A stretch of DNA of 64,000 bases from UBA1046 sp050945515 (GTDB taxonomy: Bacteria > Bacillota > Clostridia > Saccharofermentanales > DTU023): NCBI GenBank assembly GCA_050945515.1, contig JBMNTB010000003.1, positions 53,194-117,193 of the forward strand. The letters are read 5' to 3'. Positions 17,245 through 25,921 of this stretch are shown piece after piece. A program made the translations under genes and the position numbers. The notes below the pieces were generated by a model. It saw only the letters and a list, made by a program, of their open reading frames with translations. It had not been told where the DNA came from and made no database searches. Each line of letters starts with the position of its first letter. Within the stretch, counting starts at the first letter, position 1.

Positions 17245-18363
17245 TTGTATAATATTTTCAGCCAGATGGATGAAGACCAGGAAGAAGAGCGCATCTTGTC
17301 CCGCAAACATCTAATGGAAGACAAAGATGAAATAAGTATGCGCCCCAGGACTCTGGCCGAATATGCCGGACAGTCCAGGATCAAAGAAAATCTGCAGGTC
17401 TATATCAAAGCTGCCATGGAAAGGGGTGAGGCCCTGGATCATGTGCTCCTTTATGGCCCGCCGGGGCTTGGCAAGACAACTCTGGCCGGTATTATTGCCA
17501 ATGAGCTGGGGGTGCAGATGCGTGTGACCTCCGGTCCGGCGATTGAGCGTCAGGGTGAATTGGCTGCTATCTTGACCAATTTGGAAGAACATGATGTGCT
17601 CTTCATTGATGAAGTTCATCGTCTCAACCATGCCGTGGAGGAAATTCTCTATCCGGCGATGGAAGATTTTGCTTTGGACATTATGATCGGCAAAGGTCCG
17701 GCTGCCCGTTCGATCAGACTTGATTTGCCGCCGTTTACACTGATTGGAGCGACCACGAGAGCCGGTCTTCTGACTTCGCCTTTACGTGATCGCTTCGGTA
17801 TGATTCATCGCCTGGAGCTCTACTCGGAAGCGGAAATAGCTGAAATACTCAAACGCAACGCAACCCTGCTTTCGATCGGAATTGATCGGGATGGACTGGA
17901 AATTCTGTCCGGCCGCTGCCGCGGCACGCCTCGCATTGCCATTCGCCTCTTGCGTCGGATGCGGGATTTTGCCCAAGTCAAAGGTTGTGGCGTGATTGAC
18001 AGAGAGATCTGCAGTGTCGGGCTGGCTGCCTTGGAGATCGATGAGAGAGGACTTGATGCTACGGATAGAAGAGTAATGCTGGCCATGGCCGAGATCTATC
18101 GCGGCGGCCCGGTAGGGCTGGATACTCTGGCTGCTACAACCGGCGAAGATCCGGGCACAATCGAAGATGTCTATGAGCCTTATTTGCTGCAGATCGGCTT
18201 TCTGGCTAAGACACCGCGAGGCAGAGTACTAACTGACCAAGGTTTTGCACATTTGGGCTTGGTTCCCGGCAGTAGACCGGGTACTCAAGCTGTGCTTGAT
18301 TCCCAGATAGCGCTGCGCGATCTGACAGAACTGTCTGATGAGGACAACGATGTCCAAGAGTAG
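17245..18363 (+). CDS. ruvB: Holliday junction branch-migration ATPase RuvB
   Basis: A 372-residue AAA+ motor. It starts at TTG 17245, with GGGGAGG about eight bases upstream. The N-terminal extension is about 30 residues longer than the usual 335-345-residue enzyme. Walker A GPPGLGKTT (about residues 72-80), Walker B LFIDEVHRL (about 119-127), sensor 1 GATTRAG, the RDRFG box, and a C-terminal winged helix are all present. queH follows after nine bases, so it belongs to the same transcript. Confidence 0.97.
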   Translation: MYNIFSQMDEDQEEERILSRKHLMEDKDEISMRPRTLAEYAGQSRIKENLQVYIKAAMERGEALDHVLLYGPPGLGKTTLAGIIANELGVQMRVTSGPAIERQGELAAILTNLEEHDVLFIDEVHRLNHAVEEILYPAMEDFALDIMIGKGPAARSIRLDLPPFTLIGATTRAGLLTSPLRDRFGMIHRLELYSEAEIAEILKRNATLLSIGIDRDGLEILSGRCRGTPRIAIRLLRRMRDFAQVKGCGVIDREICSVGLAALEIDERGLDATDRRVMLAMAEIYRGGPVGLDTLAATTGEDPGTIEDVYEPYLLQIGFLAKTPRGRVLTDQGFAHLGLVPGSRPGTQAVLDSQIALRDLTELSDEDNDVQE

Positions 18364-18372
18364 ATATAGTCG

Positions 18373-18954
18373 ATGAATATTAAGAAGACAGAAGAAATTC
18401 TACTTCATAGCTGTTGTGGTCCCTGTGCTGAATATCCGCTGCAGCAGCTTTTAGCAGATAATTATCAGCCAACTCTGTACTATTTTAATCCCAATATTCA
18501 GCCCCAGGTGGAATGGCAGCGCCGTTACGAGTCTTTAGCTAAATTGAGCGACTTGCTGGATTTGCCTCTGGTGGCGACAGGTTCGGCGGCAACCGAGCAG
18601 TGGCTGGCACTGCCCGATCAGGCTGAACGTTGCCGTTTCTGCTATCGTATCCGACTGGAAGAGGTTGCCCGCTATGCACAGGCCAACCGTTTTCAAGTTT
18701 TTAGCACTACTTTATTGGTCAGTCCCTATCAGAAGCACGAAATGATCGTAGAGATCGGACAGGAACTGGCAGATTCATATGGCCTTAAATTCCTGGCTGC
18801 CGACTGGCGGCCCGGTTTTCGTGCCGGGCAGCAATTGGCGCGGGAGCATGGATTATACCGCCAGCGCTATTGCGGCTGTATTTTTTCTCTCGAGGAATCC
18901 TCATTCAAAGAGCAAATTAAAGCGGAGCACGCCCGGCTGGAACAGGGCACATAA
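18373..18954 (+). CDS. queH: Epoxyqueuosine reductase QueH
   Basis: A 193-residue enzyme of the DUF208/QueH family, which reduces epoxyqueuosine to queuosine in tRNA and is the non-homologous replacement of QueG. Diagnostic cysteines are present: CCGPC (about residues 13-17), CRFC in the middle, and YCGC near the C terminus; these bind an iron-sulfur cluster and an additional metal in the family. It begins nine bases after the ruvB stop. No other queuosine gene is in the window. Confidence 0.9.
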   Translation: MNIKKTEEILLHSCCGPCAEYPLQQLLADNYQPTLYYFNPNIQPQVEWQRRYESLAKLSDLLDLPLVATGSAATEQWLALPDQAERCRFCYRIRLEEVARYAQANRFQVFSTTLLVSPYQKHEMIVEIGQELADSYGLKFLAADWRPGFRAGQQLAREHGLYRQRYCGCIFSLEESSFKEQIKAEHARLEQGT

Positions 18955-19085
18955 GATCGGACCTGACTTAACGGTCGAAGTTAGATTTGTTTGACGAAGG
19001 CGCTGTTAAAGGTGTTCCGGCACCTGTAACCAACTGTACCCGGTCCAAGTGACGAAGTGATAGGGATTGTCTTCGTTAAAAAATT
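18955..19085. other. Convergent spacer between queH and rqcH
   Basis: Contains a short hairpin AGGTG (19011 region) with CACCT, but without a clear T-run on either strand. No convincing terminator or gene is seen. Confidence 0.35.
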
Positions 19086-21002
19086 CTATGGCTTTTGTAA
19101 AGTGGTCGGGTCCAGCGGTTCGACCAGGATAGTGGTGTAGTCGTCGTAGATGACATGGCCGGGATGGGCGCCTTTGGGTTTGCGCACATTGCGGATAGGG
19201 CAGAAGTCAACGGCGGTCTTGGCCAGACTGCCGGCTTTGCGGGAGAACCAGGCGGCGATGCCGGCGGCTTCTTCGATCGTGCGGTCGGGTATTTCTTCTT
19301 GCTTATGACTGATTATGACATGAGTGCCGGGGGCGTCTTTGACATGGAGCCAGAGATGGTCTTTGGCGGCTTGGCGCAGGGTGAGGCGGTCGTTTTGGAT
19401 ATTGTTGCGACCGACTGTGATCAGCAGCCCGTCCGAGGACAGATAGCGCCTGGGGGGCAGGGGCTGATCGGCAGGGTGTGGTTGTTGTTTTTTCTTTTTG
19501 GTCTGTTTAGGGTAAAAGGATTTCTTTTTGCCCGGCTTGCCGGGGTTGAGATTTAGCGGCGGGAGCTCTTTTTCCGACTGTTCCTGATGCGGGCGGCGTT
19601 CAGTTTGGCCGGTTGCGTTTCGGAGCTGCGTGGCCGTAAGGGCGCTTTTGCTGCTTTTGCGGTAGTGGCGGAATTCTTCATTAATGGCCTCCAGATCGGC
19701 TACTTCGGCTGCCGTGTCTACAGCTGTCTGTAGCGAGCGCAGCCAGGAGAGATTGCTTTCGGCGATCGCCAGCAGCTGGGAACCGATTTTCAGCTTGCTC
19801 TTGGCTTTGTTGGCGCGGCGGAAATAGCGATCGGCATTGGCGGGGCCGGAGGATAGTTGTTCCTGCAGTGGAATCTCGATTGTTTTTTGATCGGGGTCGT
19901 AATAATCGATAGCAGTCATGGTTCGAGCATTAGGCTGATACTGCCGGAGATTGGCTAGGATCAGTTCGCCATAACGTTGGAATTTTTCCGCCTTTTCGCC
20001 CTCCGCCAGATCCTGGCGATGGAGATCGGCCTTGCGGGCTACCGCTTCTAATTCCTGATTCAGCAAGCGCTTCAGGTGCTGGCGCTTTTGTTCCAGGCGG
20101 TTACTCTCGCGTTGGCTGCTACTGAAGATGGTCATGGCCTGAGCGATGGAAGTGAGTGATTTCTTGTGCAGCGGGGTCGGCAAGGACAGGGCGTAAAAAT
20201 CCAGCGGGACCTTGGCATCGGTGCTGCTGTAATACAGTGTCGGCTGCCAGTGGCGCGCGACGACTTTTTGCATCTGCTGTGCCAGAGCAGCGGCGAGCTG
20301 CATTTTTTGTGCCTGGTTCAGTTCCTGTAGCTGCAGCCGGGGATCCAGACCGCAGCCGGCGATAATCAGCCTGGCCGGAAAGGGCGAGAAGCCAAGGATC
20401 AGTGCCAACAGCGCCTGTTCGATACGCAAAGGGTCAAGATGCGGGGGGAAAGGTATGCCGGATGGCAGTGAGCTGAGCCATTCTTCAGGGCTGAGTTTAT
20501 CCATGGGGGGTGGGAGCTGATAAGGATGTGCCGGCAGGATTTCCCGCACCCGATTAATGCTGTGATCGACATGGATAATGGCATTATGGATATTCCCCTC
20601 CGCATTGAGCAGGATAAGATTGGTGCGGCGGTTAATCAATTCAGCCACCAGACATTTTTCTACGCGGTCGTGGTATTCATCCAGCACCTGAAAGTGCAGG
20701 CGGAAAATGCGTTCGTAAGGGGGTGTGTCGATAGAAGTCAGGGTCGCCCCCTGCAGATATTTACGCAGCATCATGCAAAACGAAGGCGCTATCTGAGGGT
20801 TCGGCTGGTCGGGACGCCCCAGGTAGATGGCCGGCAAAGAGGGATTGGCACTGATTGTCAACTGTTCCTGCCTGTGGCCGTTGTAGAGTGTGAGCACGAT
20901 CGTATAGCGGTCCGGCTGCATAATCCGGTCTACGCGCGAGCCGGCCAGTCTGTGGTTCAGTTCCTCACTTAATGCTGTGGCAGTAATTCCGTCTAAGGCC
21001 AT
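19086..21002 (-). CDS. rqcH: RqcH/NFACT ribosome-quality-control protein (Rqc2 homologue, FbpA-like)
   Basis: A 638-residue cytoplasmic protein that binds stalled 50S-peptidyl-tRNA complexes and recruits tRNA-Ala to add C-terminal alanine tails. The N-terminal NFACT-N domain opens MALDGITATALSEELNHRLAGSRVDRIMQPD. It is followed by helix-hairpin-helix and coiled-coil segments, a basic KKKK-containing linker, and the NFACT-R domain (RRYLSSDGLLITVGRNNIQNDRL ... KDHLWLHVKDAPGTHVII, written here in parts). An AGGGAAAG site precedes the ATG. At the site described as DR in B. subtilis RqcH, this protein reads YERIF, which should be checked by alignment. Confidence 0.92.
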   Translation of the reverse strand: MALDGITATALSEELNHRLAGSRVDRIMQPDRYTIVLTLYNGHRQEQLTISANPSLPAIYLGRPDQPNPQIAPSFCMMLRKYLQGATLTSIDTPPYERIFRLHFQVLDEYHDRVEKCLVAELINRRTNLILLNAEGNIHNAIIHVDHSINRVREILPAHPYQLPPPMDKLSPEEWLSSLPSGIPFPPHLDPLRIEQALLALILGFSPFPARLIIAGCGLDPRLQLQELNQAQKMQLAAALAQQMQKVVARHWQPTLYYSSTDAKVPLDFYALSLPTPLHKKSLTSIAQAMTIFSSSQRESNRLEQKRQHLKRLLNQELEAVARKADLHRQDLAEGEKAEKFQRYGELILANLRQYQPNARTMTAIDYYDPDQKTIEIPLQEQLSSGPANADRYFRRANKAKSKLKIGSQLLAIAESNLSWLRSLQTAVDTAAEVADLEAINEEFRHYRKSSKSALTATQLRNATGQTERRPHQEQSEKELPPLNLNPGKPGKKKSFYPKQTKKKKQQPHPADQPLPPRRYLSSDGLLITVGRNNIQNDRLTLRQAAKDHLWLHVKDAPGTHVIISHKQEEIPDRTIEEAAGIAAWFSRKAGSLAKTAVDFCPIRNVRKPKGAHPGHVIYDDYTTILVEPLDPTTLQKP

Positions 21003-21120
21003 CTTTCCCTTGTCCCTGTCGAGTCCAAAAATATATATGTCTGAGAGCAGTTAGCGCTATTTATAGTAATATTCTTCCGGCTGGGTTCCGGTAATTGTTG
21101 TCCGTTACAGATCAAGTATC

Positions 21121-21149
21121 TTGGCGCTAATCTGATCTTTTTGTATAAT
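21121..21149 (+). promoter_or_regulatory. Promoter of the small membrane protein gene
   Basis: TTGGCG at 21121-21126 and a perfect TATAAT at 21144-21149, spaced 17 bp, 26 bases before the start codon. Confidence 0.6.
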
Positions 21150-21174
21150 ATCATATGATCTGTGAGGTGATCTG

Positions 21175-21423
21175 ATGGCGAAGAAAAATGATAACGATTA
21201 TGGCTTCCAAGCCTATAGTGATGAGCATCTGATCAAGAGAATCTGGCGCGTCGGTATCGGTCGATTTTTCCTGCTGTTCGTTGGCTGTGTGCTCTTAATT
21301 CTCCTCAATCTGCTCATATCTCTGAACAAGGTCAAGATTTTTCTCACTCTGATCGGCATTGAAGTTCTGATTGCTTTCGTAGCCGGCTGGATTTATTTTT
21401 TCATCCGCCAAAGATCCGATTGA
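21175..21423 (+). CDS. Small two-helix membrane protein, function unknown
   Basis: An 82-residue protein not recognised as a known family. A hydrophilic N-terminal stretch of about 28 residues (rich in D, N and K) is followed by two hydrophobic helices, about residues 31-49 and 53-77, and a short basic tail (RQRSD). A GTGAGGTGAT ribosome site sits close before the ATG and a good promoter lies directly upstream, so expression is likely. It lies between divergently placed rqcH and the BlaI-type regulator with no clear operon partner. Confidence 0.7.
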   Translation: MAKKNDNDYGFQAYSDEHLIKRIWRVGIGRFFLLFVGCVLLILLNLLISLNKVKIFLTLIGIEVLIAFVAGWIYFFIRQRSD

Positions 21424-21460
21424 CACTAAAGAGCATTTATCTCCAAATTTAAATTAGTTC

Positions 21461-21489
21461 TTGACAAGGTTGTTCATTGCCAGTAAACT
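21461..21489 (+). promoter_or_regulatory. Promoter of the BlaI/M56 operon
   Basis: Perfect -35 TTGACA (21461-21466), 17-bp spacer, TAAACT (21484-21489). The -10 region lies inside a dyad that could be the repressor site. Confidence 0.65.
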
Positions 21490-21514
21490 ACAATTAGTTT
21501 ATTACTGATGAACA
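21471..21514. promoter_or_regulatory. Concentric inverted repeats, probable BlaI-type operator
   Basis: Two inverted repeats share exactly one centre, between 21492 and 21493. The inner pair is TAAACTA (21484-21490) with TAGTTTA (21495-21501). The outer pair is TGTTCAT (21471-21477) with ATGAACA (21508-21514). They cover the spacer, the -10 and the start site of the promoter for the BlaI-type gene. BlaI/MecI repressors bind such promoter-overlapping palindromes; binding here is inferred. Confidence 0.55.
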
Positions 21515-21532
21515 GCTTGGAAGGATTATGCC

Positions 21533-21898
21533 ATGGCTGATTTGACTTTAGGTGTAATTGAAGCCCGCTTCGCCGATATTATCTGGGAGCACGAGCCGAT
21601 CGGATCACGTCGGTTGGCTGAAATCTGCAGCCGGGAACTCAACTGGAAACGTCCAACAACCTATAATGTTCTGCGTAAATTGACAGAAAAAGGTATATTT
21701 CAGAATCAGGACGGTATTGTCAGCTCACTTCTTTCGCGTGAGGAATTTTATGGCAAGCAGGGCGAACGCTTTGTTGAGGAAGCCTTTGACGGTTCATTGC
21801 CGGCTTTTATTGCCGCTTTTACCCGGCAAAAGGCTCTGACCTCCGCAGAGATTGCGGAGATTCGGGCCATGATTGACGCAGCTGAGGATAAATCATGA
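21533..21898 (+). CDS. BlaI/MecI-family transcriptional repressor
   Basis: A 121-residue winged-helix regulator. LGVIEARFADIIWEHEPIGSRRLAEIC followed by RPTTYNVLRKLTEKGIF is the typical DNA-binding domain of this family, and the C-terminal helix-rich half provides the dimer interface that is cleaved upon signalling. The ATG at 21533 has GGAAGGAT just upstream. Its last codon overlaps the following M56 peptidase gene by four bases (ATGA), the standard blaI-blaR arrangement. By analogy it represses its own operon and is inactivated by the M56 partner; no beta-lactamase gene lies in the window. Confidence 0.9.
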   Translation: MADLTLGVIEARFADIIWEHEPIGSRRLAEICSRELNWKRPTTYNVLRKLTEKGIFQNQDGIVSSLLSREEFYGKQGERFVEEAFDGSLPAFIAAFTRQKALTSAEIAEIRAMIDAAEDKS

Positions 21899-24573
21899 GC
21901 CATTTGTTTATCCGCCTCTTTAATATGAGCATCACTGCCAGTTGGTTGATTTTGGTCATCCTTCTGTTGCGTCTGATTTTCCATAAAGTGCCGAAGGCGA
22001 TAAGGGTCGTCCTGTGGTCTTTGGTAGGTGTCCGGTTGATTCTGCCGTTCAGCCTGGAGAGTGTGCTCAGCTTGATTCCGAGCGCGCAGACAGTGTCGCT
22101 GCAGCCGGTCCCGGAGTTTGTGCCGACTGTACCGGGAAGTCCGGCGCTCACTTCCATACCGGGAGCAGCGGTAAGACCTGTCGTTGACAGTGGCTTCCCT
22201 TTCATCAATGAAGCGGTCAATCCGGCGCTTTCCAGGGTGCAGACTGCAGAGGCGAGTGTCGATCCTGTGCGGAATCTTTTATCCGTTCTGACTGTGATCT
22301 GGCTCGTAGGCGTTGCAGTTTTACTGGTCTATGCGCTGCTGGCCTATATTCGTTTGCGCCGCAAGGTCAGCCCAGCGCTTAGATTGCAAGGGAATATCTG
22401 GATCTCCGACTATGTGGATACGCCTTTTATCCTGGGCCTGATCAAGCCCCGCATCTTCCTGCCCTCTAACCTGGCTGAGGAGCAGCGGCCATATGTGATA
22501 GCCCATGAACAGGCGCATCTTGCGCGCAAAGATCATTTGTGGAAACCTCTGGGTTTTGTTTTACTGGCGGTCTATTGGTTCAATCCTCTGATCTGGGTTG
22601 CCTATTATCTATTTTGCCGGGATATTGAACTGGCCTGCGATGAACGGGTTATCCGCTTCATGTCCACCTCGGACAAGATCGCCTATTCCGATGCCCTGTT
22701 AGAGAACAGTGTAGCAAGACGCAGCATTATGGCCTGCCCGCTGGCTTTCGGAGCCGTGAGTGTGAAGGATAGAGTCCGCTCGATCCTTAATTATAAGAAG
22801 CCGGCTTTCTGGGTGATTATCGCCGCAATTGTTGTTGCCATTGTGCTGGCAGTCTGTTTTCTGACTAATCCCCAGATAAAGAGGGGAGACGATCCTTTGG
22901 CGCCTTCGCCGGAAGACGATGAAGTTGCGCAGGTTACTTTGTCCGATGAGCCGCCCGCTTCTACAGACAATGCTTTGCCTTCGGTGTCTATGGAGTTTGA
23001 GGGACCAGAGCTCAAGGTTGGGGACAGATATGTTGCTGTTAATCCCATCTATATCGATCCTGATCATGCCCGCTATCTACCACCCATGACTTATGTCAGT
23101 GACGGATTGGATTATCTGATTGCTGAGGATTCAATCACTCTCTTTTCCAGGGGTACCGATGCGAAAGCAGGCAGCATAACTGTTCCGAGCCGGCAGTGGA
23201 GGGAATTTCCCTATTCCGTTACAGGGTGGGAAAAGATGTTCAGGCAAAGCGGGGTGGACAATCCTTTATTGGATCTTGATCAATACCGGGAAAAACTCTA
23301 TTTGCCACTAGCACCCGAATTGGAATTGTTTTATCTGGATGGCGATATCTGGTTGGCTTCTGTCAGGGCGTCAGAAGAGGGCAGATATTTTCAGGAGATC
23401 AACCATTTTGTCAAAGCCGAGTTGCCGTTATTCCAAGTAGTTACCCCTGCCTATCAGGGCGTGTTAGACAGGAAGATGGAAAGACTGATCCATGCCTATA
23501 TCACTGATTTGTATCAGAATAAAGAGCTCGGCACCACTGTTGATTTGAGCAAATATATTGCGGGGGAGTCTTTGGCAAGTTACCTGGAAAAACTGATTAG
23601 TCAGCAGTATCAGTACATTTCAAGGAGTGGTTTCCAAAGATACAACTATCTGCTCGGCATTGAGATTCTGGAGGTTGAGGAACTGGCGGAGGATACTACT
23701 TTTGTTAAGTTGGCTGTATCTTTAAGTTACAATAGTTTAGGCTTGGATAATTATATGTCTGTCGGCGACATCGTAAATTTGATTGTGTCTAAACAACAAG
23801 GCGAATACAAGTTGACAGATCAATATATTGTGGAAGGTTACTATGACACTTTATTGCGTGGACCTGACTTTGATCTGAAGACAGAATATCTGAGTCGTGG
23901 CATAGAATCTCTCAGCGAACAGCAACTGTCGGCGAAAGATCAGGAAGTGAATGCTAAGATTGCCACTTGCGAGCAAGTGATTTTCCCTCGTTATCAGTCT
24001 GAAGAATTAAAGGACAGTGTTGATAAGACGGCAAAGGAAAACATGCTCATTTTCACCTGCAAGCTCTATGAAAATATGAAGTGCGGACAGGCCCATGATC
24101 TCAGTTCCTATCTTGAGGGCGAGATGCTGGAAGTGTTTGTGGCGGAAAAAGTCAGATTTGCTCAGTTTATTAACGAATTGGCTGCCAGCAAAAAGTTTGA
24201 AGCCGGCAAATATTTGACGGGTGCTCCAGATCAATTAACAGCCGATCCATATGAGATAGTCAGTAAGCTGCATCATCTGGAAAAGATTGAAAACGATATC
24301 TATCTGGCCGCAGTTCAGGTTATATCAAGTACCCAATACCCTGACGGTGAGTGGGGCGGGTCCTCCGTCCAGGTAGATTTGTTGCTATCGATCGCAGACA
24401 GTGAGGTAAAAGTAATGGATTGCTACGAGCCCAATGATGTATTTGACGCTTATGTACGTGGCGGCAATATAGATCTGAAATTTGATTATCGTCGCAAGCG
24501 GGATATACGGCATCTGCGCAAAATTGACATCCTTACCAGATCGGCACAGCTGTTCGGCGATTATGCTGATTAG
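21895..24573 (+). CDS. BlaR1-like M56 membrane metallopeptidase with a duplicated novel ectodomain
   Basis: An 892-residue sensor-protease. The N-terminal part (about 1-330) has several membrane helices and the M56 zinc peptidase site HEQAH (about residues 204-208) with a downstream acidic ligand in ELACDERV. A final helix (about 305-325) leads to an extracellular part of about 560 residues. This part shows no penicillin-binding SxxK domain; instead two related units can be seen, about 530-665 and 713-868. Both carry the pattern LYxN ... DLSxY(I/L)xGE ... DxYxRGxxxDLK. It is expected to cleave the BlaI-type repressor upon an external signal. The ligand is unknown and need not be a beta-lactam. 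Confidence 0.85.
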   Translation: MSHLFIRLFNMSITASWLILVILLLRLIFHKVPKAIRVVLWSLVGVRLILPFSLESVLSLIPSAQTVSLQPVPEFVPTVPGSPALTSIPGAAVRPVVDSGFPFINEAVNPALSRVQTAEASVDPVRNLLSVLTVIWLVGVAVLLVYALLAYIRLRRKVSPALRLQGNIWISDYVDTPFILGLIKPRIFLPSNLAEEQRPYVIAHEQAHLARKDHLWKPLGFVLLAVYWFNPLIWVAYYLFCRDIELACDERVIRFMSTSDKIAYSDALLENSVARRSIMACPLAFGAVSVKDRVRSILNYKKPAFWVIIAAIVVAIVLAVCFLTNPQIKRGDDPLAPSPEDDEVAQVTLSDEPPASTDNALPSVSMEFEGPELKVGDRYVAVNPIYIDPDHARYLPPMTYVSDGLDYLIAEDSITLFSRGTDAKAGSITVPSRQWREFPYSVTGWEKMFRQSGVDNPLLDLDQYREKLYLPLAPELELFYLDGDIWLASVRASEEGRYFQEINHFVKAELPLFQVVTPAYQGVLDRKMERLIHAYITDLYQNKELGTTVDLSKYIAGESLASYLEKLISQQYQYISRSGFQRYNYLLGIEILEVEELAEDTTFVKLAVSLSYNSLGLDNYMSVGDIVNLIVSKQQGEYKLTDQYIVEGYYDTLLRGPDFDLKTEYLSRGIESLSEQQLSAKDQEVNAKIATCEQVIFPRYQSEELKDSVDKTAKENMLIFTCKLYENMKCGQAHDLSSYLEGEMLEVFVAEKVRFAQFINELAASKKFEAGKYLTGAPDQLTADPYEIVSKLHHLEKIENDIYLAAVQVISSTQYPDGEWGGSSVQVDLLLSIADSEVKVMDCYEPNDVFDAYVRGGNIDLKFDYRRKRDIRHLRKIDILTRSAQLFGDYAD

Positions 24574-24600
24574 CCGCTGATTAGCTAGACACCAGACCTT

Positions 24601-24631
24601 AAAGAGGTCGGCTGTGCGGGCCGACCTCTTT
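24601..24631. terminator. Hairpin between convergent M56 and prs genes
   Basis: A perfect 12-bp stem, AAAGAGGTCGGC (24601-24612) with GCCGACCTCTTT (24620-24631), and a 7-base loop. T-runs on both sides are short, but the position between two convergent stops suggests a bidirectional terminator. Confidence 0.75.
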
Positions 24632-24663
24632 CGATAGTGAAAATTCTAATTAAGATATAGTGC

Positions 24664-25893
24664 TTACTGGGCAGGATCAAATAGTTTGCGGATCTTGTTC
24701 GAGGGATCGACCAGCGAACTGAGCGAAGCATTATGGTTAATGGCATCGATCAACAGGGCGACGAATTTGCCCATATTGACATCGACATACCAGGGAGCGT
24801 CTAACAGCTCCTGATTGCGGTAGATCAGATTGGTACAAAATACCCGGTCTATATTGCCCTCGGCATAAGCTTTATCAAATAGCGCAATGCCGTCAGTGAA
24901 GAGGCCAAAAGTAGCGATGCAGAAGATACGGTTGGCTTTCATGGCTTTGAGCTGCCTTGCCAGTTCCAGCATCGAGTCGCCTGAGGAAATCATATCGTCG
25001 ATAATCAAGACATCTTTTCCTTTGACTGAATCGCCCAGGAATTCATGAGCGATAATGGGATTGCGGCCGTTTTTAATCATGGTGTAGTCGCGGCGTTTGT
25101 AGAAAGTACCCAGAGGGACGCCCATCACTGAGGCATAGTACATGGAGCGCGTGATAGCGCCTTCGTCAGGGCTGATAATCATTAGATTGCTGCGGTCTTT
25201 GATAATCTCCGGGTACAATTTGTTGAGCGCTTTCAGCACCTGATAGACAGTAGGAACACTCTCAAAGCCAAAAGTAGGAACCGCATTGGCGACCCGGTCG
25301 TCATGGGCGTCAAAAGTAATAAAATTGGCAACCCCGAGATTATCCAGCTCTTCCAGCATATAGGCACAGTCCAAAGATTCGCGGGCATTGCGGCGGTGCT
25401 GACGGCCCTCGTAGAGATAGGGCATAAAGACATTGATCCGGCGTGCTTTGCCGGAACTGGCCAGGATAACACGCTTCAAGTCCTGATAGTGGTCGTCAGG
25501 GCTCATGTGATTGACACAGCCGCGGATATTATAGGTTACTGAATAATTGGTAGGATCGCAGATGATGAACAGATCATGGCCGCGCACCGTGCGTTCAACT
25601 ACTGCTTTGCCCTCACCGGAGGAAAAACGGAAAGTATTGACCGGAACAAAATAATCGTCGCGCAGGAAACCGGGGCTGATTATGGTATCCGGCTCGCTCT
25701 CCATATATTCTTTGCGCCTTTGCACTAGAAAGTTGTTGACGATGGTGCTGAATTCAACGGCACTTTTCATGGCAATTAGACCGACAGGTGCATAGGCCGG
25801 CATGGGATTGTTGCCATATTGATCATATTTGTAGTAATTGGGGTCGTAGGTGAGATCATTAGATCTTTCATGACGATGTATATCTGGACTCAT
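24664..25893 (-). CDS. prs: Ribose-phosphate pyrophosphokinase-like protein (paralogue 1)
   Basis: A 409-residue protein of the long clostridial PRPP-synthetase type, which makes 5-phosphoribosyl diphosphate from ribose 5-phosphate and ATP. ATG 25893 follows GAGGAGGAAACA; longer readings overlap the upstream gene. Family features: SGEGKAVVERTVRGHDLFII (matching the FSDGE ... RGxDVF region), ITFDAHDDR at the flexible catalytic position, and the PRPP loop DVLIIDDMISSGDS. It is about 90 residues longer than the canonical 315-residue enzyme because of an N-terminal extension and insertions. It lies 28 bases downstream of a paralogue in the same orientation. Confidence 0.82.
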   Translation of the reverse strand: MSPDIHRHERSNDLTYDPNYYKYDQYGNNPMPAYAPVGLIAMKSAVEFSTIVNNFLVQRRKEYMESEPDTIISPGFLRDDYFVPVNTFRFSSGEGKAVVERTVRGHDLFIICDPTNYSVTYNIRGCVNHMSPDDHYQDLKRVILASSGKARRINVFMPYLYEGRQHRRNARESLDCAYMLEELDNLGVANFITFDAHDDRVANAVPTFGFESVPTVYQVLKALNKLYPEIIKDRSNLMIISPDEGAITRSMYYASVMGVPLGTFYKRRDYTMIKNGRNPIIAHEFLGDSVKGKDVLIIDDMISSGDSMLELARQLKAMKANRIFCIATFGLFTDGIALFDKAYAEGNIDRVFCTNLIYRNQELLDAPWYVDVNMGKFVALLIDAINHNASLSSLVDPSNKIRKLFDPAQ

Positions 25894-25921
25894 TGTTTCC
25901 TCCTCGGCGGTCAAACTAAAA

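Noticed and set aside
19155..19556. Forward open frame within rqcH
   Set aside because: It overlaps a conserved reverse gene completely and starts without a Shine-Dalgarno sequence.
21895..24573. Beta-lactam resistance operon
   Set aside because: No beta-lactamase or penicillin-binding sensor domain is present; only the BlaI-M56 signalling pair is.
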